A stretch of 64,000 nucleotides of DNA from contig OX638134.1 in assembly GCA_951804985.1 (NCBI GenBank), positions 1,984,001-2,048,000 on the forward strand. Reading direction: 5' to 3'. The position numbers were made by a program, and so were the translations under genes. Of the stretch, positions 9,576 to 20,870 are shown piece by piece. Numbering within the stretch: the first letter of the stretch is position 1; each line of letters starts with the position of its first letter. This stretch comes from Dryomyza anilis (lineage: Eukaryota; Arthropoda; Insecta; Diptera; Dryomyzidae). Below the pieces are notes generated by a model. That model was not told where the DNA came from and ran no database searches. It saw only the letters and a list, made by a program, of their open reading frames with translations.

Positions 9576-11575
9576 TTCAAGCCGCTTGAATTGAACTTGG
9601 ACGATTTTAGTCCGTTTTAAAACAATTTTTGTATTGAAAAAAGATATACAAAATGGTCTGTGTTATTTAAAACATCGTTTCAAAGCCAGAAGAGTATCAG
9701 TTAGGATATTGGCTTACTAAAGAAAAAATTCTAAGTAGGTGTGTGGGTAACAGTTTTTAAAAAGTTTCCAAAAAGCTTTGCTTAATTCAGATTTGAATTT
9801 ACGAAACTACATTTATTGAGTGTTTTTTTTTTGACAAAAAAATTAAATTGAATTTCAAACAACCAAACTTTTTCGCATGTCCTCAAAGTGCAATAAATTT
9901 TCAAAACTTTCTTAAAAAGTTTTCTTAACAAGTTGGGCGCAATGCACACGGTCACTTGGCTCTTTTGCTGCTTCTTTTGCCTCTTCTATTTCTTACTGCT
10001 AAAAAGCTATTGGCGGCTAGGTGCCGCTGCAGCGTCTTGTAAGGACATGCATTACGCGCGATCGTCCTTGGCGGTAAATTTTAAACTTTTCATCTACAAT
10101 GTTTTTGATTTAACGTTTAGTAATAATGCAAAAATTATGACAAAAACGAAATCTATTAAATTTGCATAAAATACAAATTTACAGTCCTTATAAGTCCTTG
10201 CATTTCTAATGGTAAAAAAATATATTTTTGGTATTTAATTTAATGGCATTTGTAAGCAGCTACTTAACAATTTACTCAGTCAATAACAAATAGTTATATT
10301 TGCCAAACTCATCACCAAAATTACAAATGACCTTAATCTACAAAAAGAAAAATCAACAAAACCAGGTAATAAATTGACCGTTAATGTTTGTGCATCGGGG
10401 GGAATATAAACAGGCAATTTCATTGTGTAAATACAAAATCGATTTTGTAGAACCTATAGAGAGGCTCAGAGAGGTCTTTTGTTGGCTCCACAATTAGCGT
10501 CAACACTATCAGCCAAGACAAGCAAGAAATAACGGTAAAGTATGCAATCAACCTAATGGTTTTGGGGCTCATATATGAAAAGCACACACAAACACTGTGC
10601 GCAGATCGCATAACCTATAAAGGACGAAATGTACTCAGTGCTGCTTCTTTTAATTTATTTTTATTTTTTGCAAAATACATAAAATTTTTCCGCCAAATTG
10701 AAGCATGACCCGCAGCTATAGCAGAGCATAAGGCAGATAAAAATGTCGGTAAAACCACCGCAATTCGTAAAATAAAAATTAAAAAAAAATTAAAAAATTA
10801 TGAAAAAAAGAATAAAAAAAAAAATTAAAAAAAAAAAAAACTAAAAAAATTAAAGAAAAAAAAAATAAAATTAAAAAATTTAAATATTAAAAATAAATTA
10901 AAACTTTCCTTATGTACATTTACTCAATATAATTATGAAACGAATATTGAAATAAATATTATAATCATTAACTCATAATTAATATATGGCAAATTATGTT
11001 GCTGTTGAGCAGACAAAAAAAAAGGTCGACTCATCGACTCTTCAATCATTTAACAGCTGAGCTCTACTCAATGTTGCATGAACCACACATGAATATTCCT
11101 TCACGCACACACTGCCTGCCTGTCAGTCTCTTTTTCCAGATTTGTCTAAAGAATGGGAACCACTGATTCTAAGTATTCTGTGTGATTTAAACTCAATATT
11201 TATGAATTCTTAAAATACCTTTGATTGATACCTACTATGTGATATGTAAAATAAATTACTGCTGATGTAAAGTTTTCTTTGAAGGATTCACAGACAGGTT
11301 GAATATGCGTATTTAATGACTTTTCCACCAACAACATCTGGCAAATTGTATGCCTGCCTGCTAATGACATAATGAATAATCATGTAATTTCTCGAAAATA
11401 ATTAGATGAACGGTTTCTTCGAGAAGGGTTAACGTCTGCATATTTAATACTAATGTTGATAGAACGGTATTGTACAATTATAAAATTGTAAAACGAAATT
11501 CTAAGCAACTGAAAGAAGCGCATTGAAGGCAGAATATAAGACAAAGAATTATATAAAATTTAAATAAATAAATTA
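9576..11575. other. unassigned AT-rich sequence with an A-rich tract
   Basis: No supported gene. An A-rich low-complexity tract lies at about 10765-10880. The 10400-10640 and 11020-11160 parts have more mixed composition. A 78-codon frame at 9933-10169 has no recognisable domain. Confidence 0.5.
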
Positions 11576-11576
11576 A

Positions 11577-11588
11577 TAGATAAATACA

Positions 11589-11627
<39 letters not shown>

Positions 11628-11645
11628 ATGGATAAATAAATACAA
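11577..11645. repeat. (AAAT)n microsatellite
   Basis: About 14 units of AAAT (read as AAATAAATAAAT), slightly interrupted at both ends. Confidence 0.9.
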
Positions 11646-11864
11646 AATATATTAAAAATTAATACATATTAAGTATTTTTGTTGACATTTTCATGAACAT
11701 AAATATATAATGTAGTAAAAATAAATACAAATGTTTCTACATATTCCTGAACGTTTACATAAATAAACAAAATAACTGTGTTAATGGAAATTTTGTACAG
11801 AATTATATGTGGTGGGTTTTTATACAATAAACTTAGTAAAATACAAATTTATTTAATTTAATGA

Positions 11865-12165
11865 TATTTTTCTTTTCTTTTCTTTTCTTTTTATTTTATT
11901 TTAATTTATTTTTATTTTATTTTAATTTTTTTATTATTTTTATTTTAAATTTTTGTTTTTATTATATTTAAAATTTTTTTTTTATTTTATTTAAATTTTT
12001 TTTTTTTATTTTATTTTAATTTTTTTTTTATATTTTTTATGTTTTTTTATGTTTTTTATGTTTTTTATGATTTTTATGTTTTTTATGTTTTTTTATATTT
12101 TTTTATATTTTTTATATTTTTATAATTTTTTTTTTTTTTTTTTTTATATTTTATTTTTTTAACTT
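11865..12165. repeat. T-rich low-complexity tract
   Basis: About 300 bp of T runs broken by single A or G bases, with phases of TTTTA and TTTTTTATG repeats and (TTTTC)n at its start. Confidence 0.9.
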
Positions 12166-13706
12166 TTCTTACTTTTGACGACACATTTTGAATCGAAATT
12201 TTATTTTTTAGTAAATTCTTCATAGTTTAATGTATCAAGTAAACAAATGTTGTCTTTATTTATTATTGTATTTATAACTTTTTAACCAAGAATTGTAATA
12301 TATTTTCTAAAATGGGGTTCTAAAGAGAATACTTGGCGCCACATAAAAGTTTATAAATTTTTTTTTTTAACATTTTTGTCCACCTAGAAATAACATATTT
12401 TATTACCAAAATTTGAAACTTTTTGAACAAATTTCAATTTCTTTTGCTTATATTTAGCAAACAAATTTTTTCACGCATTAAATCAAATTTTTGTATTGTA
12501 GGGCAGTGTAATAGGTACTCCTTAAAATTTATATTTTTAGCGTTTTACTAGTAATAACTTTGGTTAATTCCAACTGATTTTCATTAGAATTATTTCTGAA
12601 TATTAGCTGAAGTTTTCTGAATGGAATACAAAATAAATCAGTACGAAAACTCAAATCTGTAAAAAGTTTAAGTCTAAAATATGTAGAAAAATACACGAAT
12701 TGCCAAATATTTGTATTAAGTAAGAACTCAATAACTGATTATGAGGTCGTGATTAGAATCGTTTATAGGCTCAAATGTCGTTTTCAATAATCTATAATGA
12801 TTCGAAAACGATAGGGTTTTCGATAAAAACGAACCTATCTAAAATGATATCGCTGTTTTTGTCGTTATAGATATCGAGATGATATCATAAATGGATTTAT
12901 TTTCGAAAAACAAATTTTATTTGATCAGAAATTTTTTTTTTTTGACAAAAATTACAAAGAATATGAAATTAAATTTTTAAATACTTTAAGTTTTATATCT
13001 AAAATTTATCATTATTATATCGAATTTAAAAATTATCATCAAATGGGGGAGATATTAAATTTTAAACCATTTCTTTACAAAATTTGTATATGAAATTCTA
13101 TCGCACGGTGATCTAGAAGCAATCACATGTATGACAAAAATGGGTATAAAAAGTACAAATAGGGTTATATTCATCATAGTTTCTAGTTTAAAAATCCGTT
13201 TGAAACAAAATCCTACCATTTCTTTTTCTCAATATATCGTCATTTACGTTCAATTTCAAAGATTTTGAAAATTTGTCTGTATTTCTTATTAAAAATATAT
13301 TATACAGTGCGGCAAAATTGCAACTTTTTAATTCTATTCTACTGATAAAAACAGTTGTTTGTTCATATAACTCTACAGGTCTTGGTTAGGCGCTATGGTG
13401 GGCACCGTAAGGGTTCAAAGGATAACCAATATAGTTCGTCATGTTCTAGCGAAATGTTTCATAGTACGTTTCTATTGTCTAAGGAGCGATTATAGGGAAC
13501 ATCCTAAGGATGATTTACACTGAACACTTAAAATTTGAATTTTTACGATTACTTTTATAATAATAATTCCTTTAAGGAGTTATCACCAGAAGAAAAATTC
13601 AGAAAACTATCATAACATCTTTGGAGAAAATGTTCGTCTTTGAAAATGAGCTGGAGTCTCTCGCTGGAACATGAAATACTATTGGAAAATCGAATTGTAT
13701 AGGGAA
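12166..13706. other. unassigned AT-rich sequence
   Basis: No supported gene. Around 12770-12900 there are several palindromic GATATC/TATCG motifs, and ATACAGTGCGGCAAAATTGC near 13303 resembles a solo Tc1/mariner-type end. Confidence 0.45.
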
Positions 13707-14420
13707 ACCTGGTGTAAAGTGGGACACATTTTGAATTTCTTCCAAAAAATTATATTTGAATAATTTTTTTTAAATTCTTTTGAAGTATTTATTCAATTGA
13801 GTGATTCGTGATATATATCATTTAAATGCGTTTTGATTGATTTTTGCGCGAAAAGCGGTAATTTTCGAACCTTTTGAAAAATGTTGGGGTAAAGTGGGAA
13901 ATTTCAAAATTTACAACAAAAGTCAAATAAAAAGCCAATTTTTTTTTCATAACAAATTCCAATATATTAAGAATACAAAATATTAAAAAGTAAATACTAA
14001 AATAAATAAAATCGTTTTTATATCGTTTGATTTACTGGGAAGTAAAACAAAAAAATTGCAACTGAATTACGAAACACAAAGTACAGACAAAATTAATATA
14101 ATTACTACCGAAATGACGTGCAAACATTTTTTATTAATTATTATAATATTTTAATACTATTTTTTTGTTCTTTCATGCTTCAGCGCTTATAACCTTTTCG
14201 CAAATTTGTTTCATCATCGTCTTTCTCTTCATCATCATCAACATCAATTCTGCTCCGCTTTCTTGCTGCACGGTTTCATTTGAAAGGCTGCTAATTAATT
14301 TTAGCAGTTCTCTGTGTACTCTGTACTGAGTACCGTGCACTTGAAGTGTTTCCCGGAGCAAAGCAGCACCGGTCACTTTAGTTCTACTGCAGTCTTTCTC
14401 CTCGCCCACTTTACGTTGTA
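13707..14420. mobile_element. non-autonomous element with GTAAAGTGGG ends, copy 1
   Basis: Left end CCTGGTGTAAAGTGGGACA (from 13707). The right end, read inverted, is TACAACGTAAAGTGGGCGA (to 14420). An inner GGGGTAAAGTGGGAAAT box (about 13885) is also found in the related elements at 37691-38994 and 54640-55090. Inside, on the minus strand, is a 78-codon frame of unknown nature. Confidence 0.5.
14173..14409 (-). CDS. small open frame inside the GTAAAGTGGG element, unknown
   Basis: 78 codons, charged, with a run of Met near residues 56-60 and a Leu-rich middle. It reads across the inverted GTAAAGTGGG end. I do not recognise a domain. It could be a remnant of an element-coded protein or a chance frame; the GC content is higher than its surroundings, which is the only reason to list it. 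Confidence 0.2.
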   Translation of the reverse strand: MGEEKDCSRTKVTGAALLRETLQVHGTQYRVHRELLKLISSLSNETVQQESGAELMLMMMKRKTMMKQICEKVISAEA

Positions 14421-15349
14421 TGATTTAATACAATAACAAAGTTTTAAAAGTAGCTACTTTTAATGTCGATTTCGTTTACATTTTATATTTTTAATGAATT
14501 TTCGCCATTGTTGCTGAGTTTAATTTATGCTATACCAAAATATTATTAAAATTGTGCGTACTTTGCAAAGTAACAAAAAAAAAACCAAACTATTTTTTAA
14601 ACTCTTTGAATTATATAGTGTTAAAAATCTAATTAATTTCGATTTAACACAACTGCACAATTTCAACTTTTGCATTTTATCGACCAGAGTGACAAAATTG
14701 CAATGGCATTTTGATCGTTATTTATATTTGCCAATTTTCGGCAGAGTCCTTGACAATATTTGGAACCAGCAACAAAAATGCGTCCAACAAGAGAGCAGAG
14801 TCTGCAACTGCTGTGGCGGCGGCTTAAAATCAATTTCAATCAATCAAGTCAATTATTTACTCAAGCAAACATTGGCTGGCTGTGCCAGGAAGAGGCCTCG
14901 GACTCGGTCGTGCACTTCCGCCTCGTTTGTGTGTGGCAGGACAGGGCAGACAGCATCCAGTGTAGTCCTGCAAAGGACAGCACAACAACAATATCAAGAA
15001 GAACAAAAACAACGCGTGACATGCATGATGCAAAGCCTGAAATTGATGTGAAACGCTTTTTGTTTGACATTTTCAAACAAAAGACACTGAGTGAAAAGCA
15101 TTAATGCAGAGTGCCGCACAAAAGCGACGCAATTTTCTGTTAAATTTGGTAATAAATTTCGCTATGTGCAACGTCAACAATGGCTTTCATTCAAAGGCTG
15201 ACGGTTGGATGGTTGGTCACTTGATGCCAGGTGGTACCATGTTTCAAGTGTTGTCTCTCTTGTGTTGTGCTCTGCCACACTCGGAGAAATTTGATTTTAT
15301 TATTAAAATTTCAAAAGCTGAAACATGTCGGATCGAATAATATAATAAT
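14421..15349. other. unassigned sequence with overlapping chance frames
   Basis: Mixed composition at 14750-15110. Frames of 174 and 114 codons overlap each other in different phases and on both strands, with no recognisable domain, so I do not call a gene. Confidence 0.4.
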
Positions 15350-15740
15350 ATTCACCCCTATTCTTACAAAGGTTTCAAACTTATTTTTTGAATTATTTGT
15401 TACATGGACTAAACCCCTTTGTAATATCTGCTCTGGTTTGGGTTCCAAGATTTTTAAAATTGTGATTCCGATTCCAACCAACAAATCAAATGGATTTCGA
15501 TCCCGTTTCCATACATTTTATAATAACTGTTCCGATTCCGGTTCTTTGCGTTCCCTGACACAGACTATAATATCTGTTCCGGTTCTGGTTCCGTGATTTT
15601 TAAAATAGTGGTTCTGATTCCAACCAGAAAAAAATATTTGGGTTCCGATTTCAGTTCCGGTTTCACACATTTTTAAAAACGATTCCGTTTCTAAAAATCT
15701 AAACGGTTCCGGTATTATTTTTCACATTTCGACTACGTTT
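15350..15740. repeat. degenerate duplication rich in GGTTCCGATTCC
   Basis: Two diverged units of about 145 bp, each beginning TAATATCTG(C/T)TC and running through GGTTCC, GATTTTTAAAAT and GATTCCAACCA. Similar CCGGAATCG/GTTTC text, inverted, occurs at 46810-46960, and a weaker match at 24630-24720, so this is a dispersed family. Confidence 0.6.
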
Positions 15741-16587
15741 CATGTTTTTTGTGCGTGTTTTTCATGAGTTTTTCCGTGTTTTTTTCGTGTCTTTTTAAAC
15801 CGCATGCTTTATCGTGCTTCTCGTGCGTGCCTTTAAATTTAGTCGTCGGGTTCGTGTCACCTATCGGCGTACCCGTGCCATCAAAAACAGGGCCATCCTA
15901 GTCACTACCTTTCCCTACCATTCTGTACCCATTTTCTATTCCCTGCTGTGCCAACCATTTTGCTTCTACATGTATTTTCTACCATACCCATATCTTTGCC
16001 CGCCACTTCTATACCAATTTTGTTTTCACAATGTTCCAGAAAACAGGCAGTTTTTTCCACATTACCTACCTTAATTCTTCTTTAAAAAAAATATTTTTGT
16101 ATCTTCAGACTACTTGTTTATCTTCCAGTGTCCTTCCATTATCCTGCGTATTTTTTTTTCTTTTTTTTATCGTTATCATCTATTTTTCAACATGTGACCA
16201 TAAGAACCGATGACATTTTGGAACATTTGGAACATTTGGAACATTTGGAACATTTTTGAAACATACTCAGCATTTGTCTTTTCGAAATTTTCCGAAAAAA
16301 AATATTTCTGAACTAAAAATGTAAATCTGCTAAAAATGTAATCTAGGGGAGGGTATAAAGGGAAGAGTTTTAATGGCATATTCTCGGCATATTTGAAAAA
16401 CAAGATGAAAATATCGAGTATTTAATAAAACTTCGTTATTCTCTGTTGAAAATTTGTCTAATAAATATTTCTTAACTTGCTTTGAGCCTTTCATAAATGG
16501 CAGATTTTCACCATAGTTTGGAGAAGGGCAGATAACTGACAGCTTTTATTACTAAATCACTTCGCATTTAGCTAACCAGCATACAGT
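15741..16587. other. pyrimidine-rich sequence, no gene seen
   Basis: C/T-rich at 15890-16130 (many TACC and TTCC words). Open frames of 86, 60 and 75 codons here are low-complexity or lack any domain. Confidence 0.4.
16210..16258. repeat. 10-bp microsatellite (GGAACATTT-type)
   Basis: Four to five tandem units of TGGAACATT(T). Confidence 0.85.
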
Positions 16588-16854
16588 ATCCCATGTAGGA
16601 AACGATTCATTGCTCTGGGCCATTGCTCTGGGCCAGGTCTGGTACCCAGAACTGGCTGAATACTGGTTAAGTGTTGGAATGATAAGAAGGGCGCCAGACT
16701 GGCTATAAGTATTCGGCCAAGACTCAAAAATGCAAAAAAAATATTTATTTTTTACTTTCCTCTCTTTTCTTTTTCTTCCATTCTATTTATTTTATACAAT
16801 TTCCAATTTTTCCAATTTTAAGTCATTTAACCATTGAAGAAAAAATTCAGTTGT

Positions 16855-16928
16855 CACAAACTGGAATCGAACTCTTGACTCGGAAGTTAACGTTCACTGC
16901 TCTCCCCGTTAGGCTACGCATCTAACTT
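16855..16928 (-). other. tRNA-like sequence (degenerate), minus strand
   Basis: Read on the minus strand: A-box-like TAGCCTAACGGGGAGAGC and B-box-like GAGTTCGATTCC, with tRNA-like spacing. The arms do not all pair well by eye, so a working tRNA is unlikely. It may be a decayed tRNA gene or the head of a SINE. Confidence 0.45.
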
Positions 16929-17056
16929 ATATTGTCTGAGATTTTTGCTTCAAATACAAAATTTATGTTTTTTTTTCAATTTTGTAAATTTTTTTCTAAT
17001 GTGACAGACATTGGACATAAAGTTCAAGATTTTGAAAAAATGCTCTGAATCAAGTG

Positions 17057-17125
17057 AGCTTAATAGCATAACGGGTAGAGCTCCGGACTTGTACGCAGGA
17101 AATTCGGGTTCGAGGCCCATCAGGA
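17057..17125 (+). other. tRNA-like sequence (degenerate), plus strand
   Basis: A-box-like TAGCATAACGGGTAGAGC, then GGACTTGTACGC and B-box-like GGTTCGAGGCC, followed by CCATCAGGA and a T run that could end Pol III transcription. It lies about 130 bp from the other tRNA-like stretch, on the opposite strand. Confidence 0.45.
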
Positions 17126-17684
17126 TTTTTTTTTTTTTAATTGAAGTATGATTTGGCCGCTTGGTCCTGGCTAAATCTCCATTCACGAAGACATATTCAA
17201 TATGTCTTGGGTGACTTTTGGAAAAATATCAGTTATCCAAGACTTGGTAATCCAATCATGGCTGAGACTATTAAAGTTCTAATTAGTCATTCCTTGGACG
17301 GCCGAGGTTGGATATGCCTTACGCCCATTGTCAAGCCTGGTGTTTTCTACGTGGGTACCCAAGCATATGTCTGTTAGTTCTGGCTGAGTCTTGGGCGAGA
17401 ACTACTCAACCGTATCTGCATATGTCACTTCTGGCTGAGTCTAAGGCAAAGGTGTTTTTACTAAGCATAGGTTTGTAAATTCTGGCTGAATCTAGGGCGA
17501 GAACTACTTTACCAAGCCTTCATTTGTCAGTTCTGGCAGAGTCTTGGGCGAGAACTACCTTACCAGGGCTTGGTCTCCCAGTTCTGGCTAAGTCTTGGGC
17601 GAAGGTTTATTAACCAAGCATTGGTCTGCCAGTGCTGGTTGAATCTTCAGCCCGTCGTCAGGCCTGGCATTTCCTACATGGGAT

Positions 17685-19079
17685 GGCAAAAATATTATTT
17701 AGGCAATATTATATTTTTAACTTGAATTTTTTCTGTATTACGTACCGAATGATTATTATACAAATGACGCAATTTGAAACAAAATTGAAGTAAAATTAAA
17801 TCCAAATTCATGTGACGACCTTTTGACGTAAAATTTTTGTGTCGTTTTTCGTTTCGAAATACAGAATGTGACTTTTATTTAGCATTTTAAATATTAAAAT
17901 TATATTAGCATTACAAATAATAAAAATTGAATTTTACTTAAACATTTTAAAAGTATCTAATTTTCCTCAATAATTCCTTGAGAATATAACAAGATTTATT
18001 AGCACACATAGCACAGTTCTTGAATATGCTTAACACAAAATTTGACTCATGAATAATAAGAGTTTTATTCGCGTGTAGCTTATTGTAGGCCATGTTGTTG
18101 AAGATTCACAGCCAGTACATAATTATCTGACATGGATTTACAATGGATTTACATTTCATGCCATGGCATGACGTGACGACAGTCTTTTGTTTGTCTATTG
18201 TTCATACTGCATATCTTTTGATAATCATTTGTTGGCAATGCAGATATTTAAGATTTATCAGCATTTTATTGACACAAAACTCTGTATTTTAAAATGTTCT
18301 TACAACAAATTCATAATTAAAAGCTGCACAAACAATATAAACACTGCACAAATACCAAAAAAAGACAAGAACAGCAAATTCATGAATAACTCAAATAATC
18401 ATTAATAAAATAAGCACCTTTGCAAAGACAAGCTCTCTTCTGTTTATTTTTCTCTATATTTCATTTTTTTTAGAAGTTTTTATAGAAGTTACCTTTATGA
18501 TAATCGATGTTAAAAAAGTTCGAATAATTGATTCCGGGAATTTGTAGATGTAACACAGAAGCTACAGACATAAATAACGCCAAGTTGCCTTGAACTGAAA
18601 CTCAAAAGGGCAGCATGGATTTTGGGAGGTATACGAATTATTTTTTGTGCCATCGATGAACACAGGCGTTGAGGAATGATAAATGACTTGTGTTTATTTA
18701 TTTATGAAATAACAATTGCATGGTGTTGAATCTCTGGTGTAAAGTGCAAAAAAAAAAAAAACAACCAGGGGATTTCAAGAATATTTCTCTCATTTGTGCC
18801 AACATCTCTACTGTGATATGTTTGCGCACGTGATGTCGCCAATGTGACAAACAGATTATGGCTAAAACATTTACATTTTACTTACATGAGTACTTGAGAT
18901 TCGAGTCACACACAAAGTGAAAAAAATATATCTCCTCTTTATGCGCTTATTTATTATTCATTTATGCGTTTGTGTATTAATTCATTTCCATAATTTGAAT
19001 AGGTTTTTTTTTCGATTTTTAAGGCAATTTAATGTGTGCTTAAAATCACTTTTTATCGTATTTAAAACTAGATTTAACT
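17685..19079. other. unassigned AT-rich sequence
   Basis: No supported gene. A perfect palindrome CATGCCATGGCATG lies near 18158. Poly-A (about 18750) and T-rich runs are present. Confidence 0.45.
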
Positions 19080-19700
19080 GAAACATTTTGAATTCAATTG
19101 AAATTTTTTATTTGGGTTTGAAAAAAAATAAACATTTAAATTATAGGTGCTTGTTTCAGTGTCTGATCTAATTTCGTTCGATAAAGTATTAAAATTTTCT
19201 ATAAATCACTTTTAATTTAACATTACTAAACAAAAAAGTTTGAATTCGATTTTACTATACATACAATTTTTTCCAAAAGTACTAAAACCATTCAAATTGT
19301 TTGAAAAAAAAACATTTTTGTATTGAGATATAAAATTCAAACTTATTTAATTGGGAATTTTCACAGGGATTAATCGAAATTGTATAATTTTCATACAATA
19401 TTGTCTAAAAAATGTCAGAATAAGTAAAAGTTTTTAGTTTTATTATTAATAAATTATTTTATCATGTAATCACCCTAAAATGCAAAATGTTTTTCCTAAA
19501 TGAATGGGTTTAAATTCGATTTCTTGATACAAAAAATGGTTTTCCAAACGAATTTGTAACATTCTAGTTAAAGCAAGGCGTTTCAAAAATAATTTTTAAT
19601 ATTCGAAACGAATTCAAACTCATTTGATTAGGAATTTTCATATAGATTAAATCGAAATGTGCTAATTTGCATTCAATACCGTCTGAGAGATGCCAGAATA
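19080..19700. repeat. two diverged copies of an AT-rich dispersed repeat
   Basis: Units ending near 19430 and 19700 share CAAACTTATTTAATTGGGAA-like text, TTAATCGAAAT(T/G)TG and a GTCTRARARATG(T/C)CAGAATAA-type end. A third copy flanks the mariner element (20790-20870 and 22062-22130). Confidence 0.45.
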
Positions 19701-20789
19701 ACCCTACTAATCAATTCTGCCACTTTTATATGCTATCATTTTTATATAAACTTCAACACGGTGTATCTAAGAAGGTGGTCCTATCTTTAGACCTATACCA
19801 GATCACTGAATTGTTCATCACTTGTAGAATTTTCAGCCGAATCTGAAAACATTATATTGATTAAGGCGGAATAAGGTGCAGAGGTCAGAGATAAAGAGGT
19901 TCCTGATTAACTCTTAAATTTTGATATATATGTAAATAAAATCCAAAATTAAAAAAAAAAAATGTTTGGTCGACCAAAACAACAATGTTTGAAATCACCA
20001 TTTAAAAAAAAACCACTGTCCACTTGGGACACGGGCGAGTTCACTTGTTGCTGCTGCTAGCTGGAGCCGCTTTCGGTGGTGGCTGCATTTCGCTGCTTTG
20101 CAGTAGTTAATGCCAATGGCCACCGATGAAACAATGTACAAAATGATTTGTCTCCTTGAGACACTATTTTGTCTTTTTTGAGACAATGTAAAAGCAGAAA
20201 TAATTTGAAGTTCTTAGTTTTAAGTAATTAATAACGATATTAAAGGACGAACGTTGCGCTGCTGCTGTTGAAAGTGAAGTGAAGTGTCTGTCGCACCACG
20301 AGGCAAATGTCACCTTTGACGTTTGTGCTTTCGCTCATCTATGCGAGTGTATGAGTGCGCCACCTGTCATGCGTTGAAGACTTTTGGGCAGTGTTGCCAA
20401 CCGCTCTAATGATTCGCCTTACGTTGGTTTAATGCGGCGTTCACATCAGTTGATGTTATAGATGTTATAACAATGTTTAAAAATTTCGAAATCAAATTTT
20501 GTTAAATAAAATGTTGAACGACAAAACAATACTCGAAATCACCATTTTCCGAAAAATAATTATTCGACAAAAAAACAATTTTCGAAAAAATTAAAAAAAA
20601 AATGTTTGGACGTCAAACTAACAATTTCAAAAAAAAAAAATTAAAATAAAAATTTAGTTTTAAAAAAATGTTCGACGACAATAACAACCTTCTTAGGAAA
20701 GCACTGTGTTGTGGTTTTGTTTCATATAAAAGTTGAAAAACTTGGACCGATATATACAATTTTCCCGTAAGGAAGTTCTAATTTTTAGT
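19701..20789. other. unassigned sequence
   Basis: AT-rich ends around a more mixed block at 20020-20420 (GCTGCTG-rich, CACCTTTGACG). No supported gene; a 63-codon frame at 19995-20186 has no domain. Confidence 0.4.
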
Positions 20790-20870
20790 TTGAATTTGAA
20801 TTCTCAACATAGCAAATTTTGTTTCAAACGAATTGTGTCAAATCGAATTCAGACTCATTTGTTAAGATGA

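Larger units (their letters stand above)
16588..17684. mobile_element. element with perfect 15-bp terminal inverted repeat and internal tandem repeats
   Basis: Both ends are ATCCCATGTAGGAAA in inverted orientation (16588-16602 and 17670-17684). Inside the left end is a CTGGGCCAGGTCTGG stretch. The right half (17160-17690) carries about seven diverged units of 55-65 bp around TTCTGGCTGAGTCTTGGGCGAGAAC. Two tRNA-like stretches lie in between on opposite strands. No transposase is present, so it would be non-autonomous. I could not identify a target-site duplication. Confidence 0.65.

Noticed and set aside
14527..15596. Overlapping frames of 174, 114 and 121 codons
   Set aside because: Different phases and both strands overlap, no family resemblance, and the last one falls in a repeat.
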